Positions 61,166 through 64,000 of a DNA stretch of 64,000 bases are shown here, piece by piece (position 1 is the first letter of the stretch; every line of letters starts with the position of its first letter). The DNA is from Ferrovibrio sp. MS7. Lineage in GTDB: Bacteria > Pseudomonadota > Alphaproteobacteria > Ferrovibrionales > Ferrovibrionaceae. Position numbers and translations under genes: made by a program. The stretch lies in assembly GCF_038404985.1 (NCBI RefSeq), contig NZ_JBBKBA010000003.1:1-64000 (forward strand), read 5' to 3'. The notes under the pieces were generated by a model that searched no databases, was not told the DNA's origin, and saw nothing but the letters and a program-made list of their open reading frames with translations.

Positions 61166-62063
61166 CTAATTTAGCGCCCAGCCGGCCGGCGAGGTCCTGG
61201 ATGAACTGCCAGGCGACGCGGCCGGAGCGCGAACCACGCGTCATCGACCATTCCACGGCTTCGGCGCGCAGGCGCTTCTGATCGATCTTCAGGCCATAGG
61301 CGGCGACATAGGCGTCGAGCATGGCGAAATAGTCTTCCTGGCTGCAGCTATGGAAGCCGAGCCAGAGGCCGAAGCGGTCGGACAGCGACACCTTCTCTTC
61401 CACCGCTTCGCCGGGATTGATCGCCGTCGAACGCTCGTTATCCACCATGTCGCGCGGCAGCAGGTGGCGGCGGTTCGAGGTGGCGTAGAAGATCACATTG
61501 TCGGGCCGGCCCTCGATGCCGCCTTCCAGCACCGCCTTCAGCGACTTGTAATGCTGGTCCTCGGCATCAAAAGAGAGATCGTCGCAGAACAGGATGAAGC
61601 GGCGCTTCGAGTTGCGGAGCTGCTTCAGCAATTCGGGCAGGGTGGGGATGTCCTCGCGGTGGATTTCCACCAGCGCCACCGTGCCCGGCTTCTCGGCATT
61701 CACGGCACCGAGCGCGGCCTTCACCAGCGAACTCTTGCCCATGCCGCGCGCACCCCAGAGCAGGGCATTGTTGGCCGGCAGGCCGCGCGCGAAGCGGCGG
61801 GTGTTGTCGAGCAGGATGTCGCTCACGCGCTCGATGCCGCGCAGCAGCTTGAACGGCACGGCGTTGATCTTGTTGACCGGCTCCAGCCAGCCCGGAAGCG
61901 GTTCGGCATGCCAGACATAGGCATCGGCGGCGCGGTCGTCGAAAGCCGGCGCCTGCGGCGGCACCAGGCGCTCCAGCGCAGCGGCGATGCGCGCGAGATT
62001 CGTGGCGACGTCAGCAGCATCGGGGGCAGGCGGGGTCATGGGGGTTTTGACGGGCTTTTTCAT
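61155..62063 (-). CDS. DUF815-family AAA+ ATPase
   Basis: The 302-residue protein belongs to DUF815, a family of P-loop ATPases of unknown cellular role. Walker A is GARGMGKSS, Walker B RFILFCDDLSFD, and the sensor-like segment is VIFYATSNRRHLLPRDM; the family end GRVAWQFIQDLAGRLG is intact. The start is ATG 62063 or 62039, neither with a ribosome-binding site. The tail after that block (AKLEKK) is AT-rich and lies in the terminator of the neighbouring cassette. Confidence 0.9.
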   Translation of the reverse strand: MKKPVKTPMTPPAPDAADVATNLARIAAALERLVPPQAPAFDDRAADAYVWHAEPLPGWLEPVNKINAVPFKLLRGIERVSDILLDNTRRFARGLPANNALLWGARGMGKSSLVKAALGAVNAEKPGTVALVEIHREDIPTLPELLKQLRNSKRRFILFCDDLSFDAEDQHYKSLKAVLEGGIEGRPDNVIFYATSNRRHLLPRDMVDNERSTAINPGEAVEEKVSLSDRFGLWLGFHSCSQEDYFAMLDAYVAAYGLKIDQKRLRAEAVEWSMTRGSRSGRVAWQFIQDLAGRLGAKLEKK

Positions 62064-62256
62064 GGTTTTTATAACGGCTTTATTTCTTTCTCGGGGGCGA
62101 CATATTGCGGAGACGGCAGGGGTGGCGCAAGCCGTAGCGGTCGCTGAGGCCCAAGCGGTAGCGGTGGTTTTATGATTGCGCCATACTCCGCACCGATACG
62201 ATGCCCCCCGCGCCCCAAGCATGGTCCGGTGCGGGTTTTCTTCAGGAGGAAAATAA

Positions 62257-63690
62257 ATGTATCCCAACACCCAGCTTCATATTGGCGGTTCCTGGGTCGG
62301 CGGTGCCGCCGGCGCAACCATCCCGGTGCTGAACCCGGCCACCGGCGAAACCATCGGCACTGTTGCCAAGGCCGAGAAGGCCGATCTCGACCGGGCGCTG
62401 GCCGCCGCCGAGAAGGGCTTCCAGGTATGGAAGAAGGTCGGTGCCTTCGACCGCTACAAGACGCTGCGCAAGGCCGCCGACATCATCCGCAGCCGCGCCG
62501 ACGACATCGGCAAGATCATGACCGCCGAGCAGGGCAAGCCGTTCATCGAGGCCAAGGGTGAAACCCTGCTGGCCGGTGACATCATGGACTGGTTCGCCGA
62601 AGAAGCCCGCCGCACCTATGGCCGCGTGGTGCCGCCGCGTGCCGAAGGCGTGTACCAGCTTGTGGTGAAGGAGCCGGTCGGTCCGGTCGCCGCCTTCACG
62701 CCGTGGAACTTCCCGATCAACCAGGCCGTCCGCAAGGTCTCGGCCGCCGTTGCCGCCGGCTGCTCGATCATCCTCAAGGGCCCGGAAGAGACCCCGGCTT
62801 CCTGCGCCGCCCTGGTCCAGGCCTACCTGGATGCCGGCGTGCCGGAAGGCGTGGTGCAGCTCGTCTACGGCGTGCCGTCGGAAATCTCGGAATACCTCAT
62901 TCCGCATCCGGTGATCCGCAAGGTCACCTTCACCGGCTCGACCCCGGTGGGCAAGCATCTCTCGATGCTGGCGGGTGCGCATATGAAGCGCATCACCATG
63001 GAACTGGGCGGCCACGCCCCGGCTATCGTGTTTGAAGACGCAGATGTAGATACTGCCGTTAAGGTATTGTCTGCCAACAAGTTCCGCAATGCTGGCCAGG
63101 TCTGCGTCTCGCCGACCCGCTTCCTCGTGCATGAGAAGGTCTACGACCAGTTCGTGGATGGCTTCGTCAAGGTCGCCAAGGGCCTCAAGGTCGGCGACGG
63201 CATGGACAAGGATACCCGCATGGGTCCTCTGGCCAATGACCGCCGCGTGCAGGCGATGGAGATGTTCGTCAGCGATGCCGTGTCGAAGGGCGCCAAGATC
63301 CAGGCCGGCGGCAAGCGCATCGGAAACAAGGGCAACTTCTTCGAGCCGACGGTGATGACCGATGTGCCGCTGGACGCCCGCATCATGAACGAGGAGCCGT
63401 TCGGCCCGCTGGCGCCGATCAGCCCGTTCTCGGATTTCGATGCGGTGGTGAAGGAAGCCAACCGGCTGCCCTATGGCCTGGCGGCTTATGCCTATACCAA
63501 GTCGGCCAAGACGGCGGCGGCGATCGGCTCGGCCTTCGAGAGTGGGATGGTGTCGATCAACCACCACGGCCTGGCTCTGCCCGAAGTGCCGTTCGGCGGC
63601 ATCAAGGATTCGGGCTTCGGCTCGGAAGGCGGCTCGGAAGCCATCGAGGCTTACCTGAACACCAAGTTCATTTCGCAGATCGGCCTCTAA
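62257..63690 (+). CDS. NAD(P)-dependent aldehyde dehydrogenase, succinate-semialdehyde-type
   Basis: The 477-residue enzyme has the catalytic Cys283 ([12 protein letters not shown]), general base Glu249 (MELGGHAP), Asn151 (FTPWNFP) and the cofactor motif FTGSTPVG. The overall pattern is closest to GabD/class-V enzymes that oxidise succinate semialdehyde or related aldehydes. CAGGAGGAAA precedes the ATG. It is single and closed by a terminator. Confidence 0.9.
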   Translation: MYPNTQLHIGGSWVGGAAGATIPVLNPATGETIGTVAKAEKADLDRALAAAEKGFQVWKKVGAFDRYKTLRKAADIIRSRADDIGKIMTAEQGKPFIEAKGETLLAGDIMDWFAEEARRTYGRVVPPRAEGVYQLVVKEPVGPVAAFTPWNFPINQAVRKVSAAVAAGCSIILKGPEETPASCAALVQAYLDAGVPEGVVQLVYGVPSEISEYLIPHPVIRKVTFTGSTPVGKHLSMLAGAHMKRITMELGGHAPAIVFEDADVDTAVKVLSANKFRNAGQVCVSPTRFLVHEKVYDQFVDGFVKVAKGLKVGDGMDKDTRMGPLANDRRVQAMEMFVSDAVSKGAKIQAGGKRIGNKGNFFEPTVMTDVPLDARIMNEEPFGPLAPISPFSDFDAVVKEANRLPYGLAAYAYTKSAKTAAAIGSAFESGMVSINHHGLALPEVPFGGIKDSGFGSEGGSEAIEAYLNTKFISQIGL

Positions 63691-63712
63691 GCCGGGTATC
63701 CGCGTCTATCGG

Positions 63713-63740
63713 AAAAGGGGGCCATCAGGCCCCCTTTTTT
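63713..63740 (+). terminator. Rho-independent terminator after the aldehyde dehydrogenase gene
   Basis: AAAAGGGGGCC and GGCCCCCTTTT pair with an ATCA loop, followed by further T. It could also act for the opposite strand, but no gene is there. Confidence 0.9.
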
Positions 63741-63967
63741 ATTACTCATGGTACGGAATAAAATTTTCATAATCATTCCATCGGTTTATTATATTTTTAT
63801 AGTGATAATGAATTGCAACAAGATTTCCGCCAAGGTACAAGCTCCGCATCCGGAGCAGGGCCCCGCGCTTTCCGGTCGATATTAACCACCCAGCCAGCCA
63901 GTTTCCGGCTTTTCCCACCGGACAGCCAGCCAGGTCAGAACCTCACCGCCATGCCGGAGGCCTGTCC
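63741..63967. other. AT-rich intergenic region
   Basis: The 227 bases between the terminator and the last start codon hold an AT-rich stretch (about 63751-63830) with several possible -10 boxes, such as TATAGT 16 bases after TTCCAT. A 6-bp hairpin GCTCCG-CATC-CGGAGC lies at 63841-63856, and two copies of AGCCAGCCAG lie near 63889 and 63925. No open frame is convincing. It is probably the promoter region of the gene starting at 63968. Confidence 0.5.
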
Positions 63968-64000
63968 ATGACTGAGCAGAATCCAATCCGTAAAAACTTC
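63968..64000 (+). CDS. Start of an unidentified gene, cut by the window edge
   Basis: ATG 63968 is preceded by CGGAGG with 7-base spacing, and 11 codons (MTEQNPIRKNF) are visible. This is too little to name a family. Confidence 0.45.
   Translation, partial: MTEQNPIRKNF

Overview
The window is GC-rich chromosomal DNA of an alphaproteobacterium, most likely of the Rhodospirillales type. The evidence is the S10-spc-alpha ribosomal order running straight on from tuf without rpmJ, rpsD, map or infA, an ATP12-type F1-ATPase assembly factor, a single long bifunctional RelA/SpoT gene, the order folK-rpoZ-rsh-pyrE-pdxJ-acpS-lepB-rnc-era, and a perfect TTAA-N7-TTAA CtrA-type box. I cannot name a genus from sequence alone.

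Layout. 1-14411: one plus-strand translation block: tuf (3' part), S10, L3, L4, L23, L2, S19, L22, S3, L16, L29, S17, L14, L24, L5, S14, S8, L6, L18, S5, L30, L15, secY, adk, then a strong sigma70-like promoter and S13, S11, rpoA, L17, closed by a terminator. GC-rich hairpins sit in the gaps rplO/secY, rpsM/rpsK and rpsK/rpoA and in the rpsM leader. 14473-25164: a PAS-type protein, a DegP-like periplasmic protease with rarA, a small membrane protein, an RluC-type pseudouridine synthase, a DUF3422 protein, an SDR/HxlR divergent pair, a LysR/isochorismatase-like divergent pair, a secreted histidine phosphatase, a cysteine-module lipoprotein and queF. 25377-31950: a secreted Lys/Ala-repeat protein, a HAD phosphatase, AsmA, ATP12, CorA, a type-5 uracil-DNA glycosylase and a NYN-domain protein. 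32043-40062: folK to era, interrupted between rpoZ and rsh by a 268-bp element with perfect 23-bp terminal inverted repeats. 40059-45144: an AEC permease, a small membrane protein with a CtrA-like site, and a MacAB-like tripartite exporter whose adaptor carries a Spy/CpxP-like insertion. 45304-56774: ilvD, an M81 peptidase, then a long minus-strand run (VOC epimerase, thiolase, threonine dehydratase, gamma-glutamyltransferase, HAD dehalogenase, lytic transglycosylase, LysE exporter). 56920-60359: dapA, smpB, a YuiH-like molybdoprotein and an NlpD/DipM-like LysM-M23 lipoprotein. 60360-64000: palindromic repeats, a small AT-richer cassette, a DUF815 ATPase, an aldehyde dehydrogenase and the start of one more gene.

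Most of the window is conserved housekeeping DNA. The least ordinary stretch is about 60370-61210. There a compact cassette (promoter, palindrome-rich leader, 56-codon gene, terminator) seems to have been inserted at the 3' end of the DUF815 ATPase gene. It appears to have rewritten the last codons of that gene and left a displaced copy of the old 3' end on the far side. The other notable items are the inverted-repeat element in front of rsh, the adaptor protein with a Spy-like insertion, and a lipoprotein built from three C-x13/15-C modules. I saw no CRISPR array, tRNA, rRNA, transposase, integrase or phage gene.
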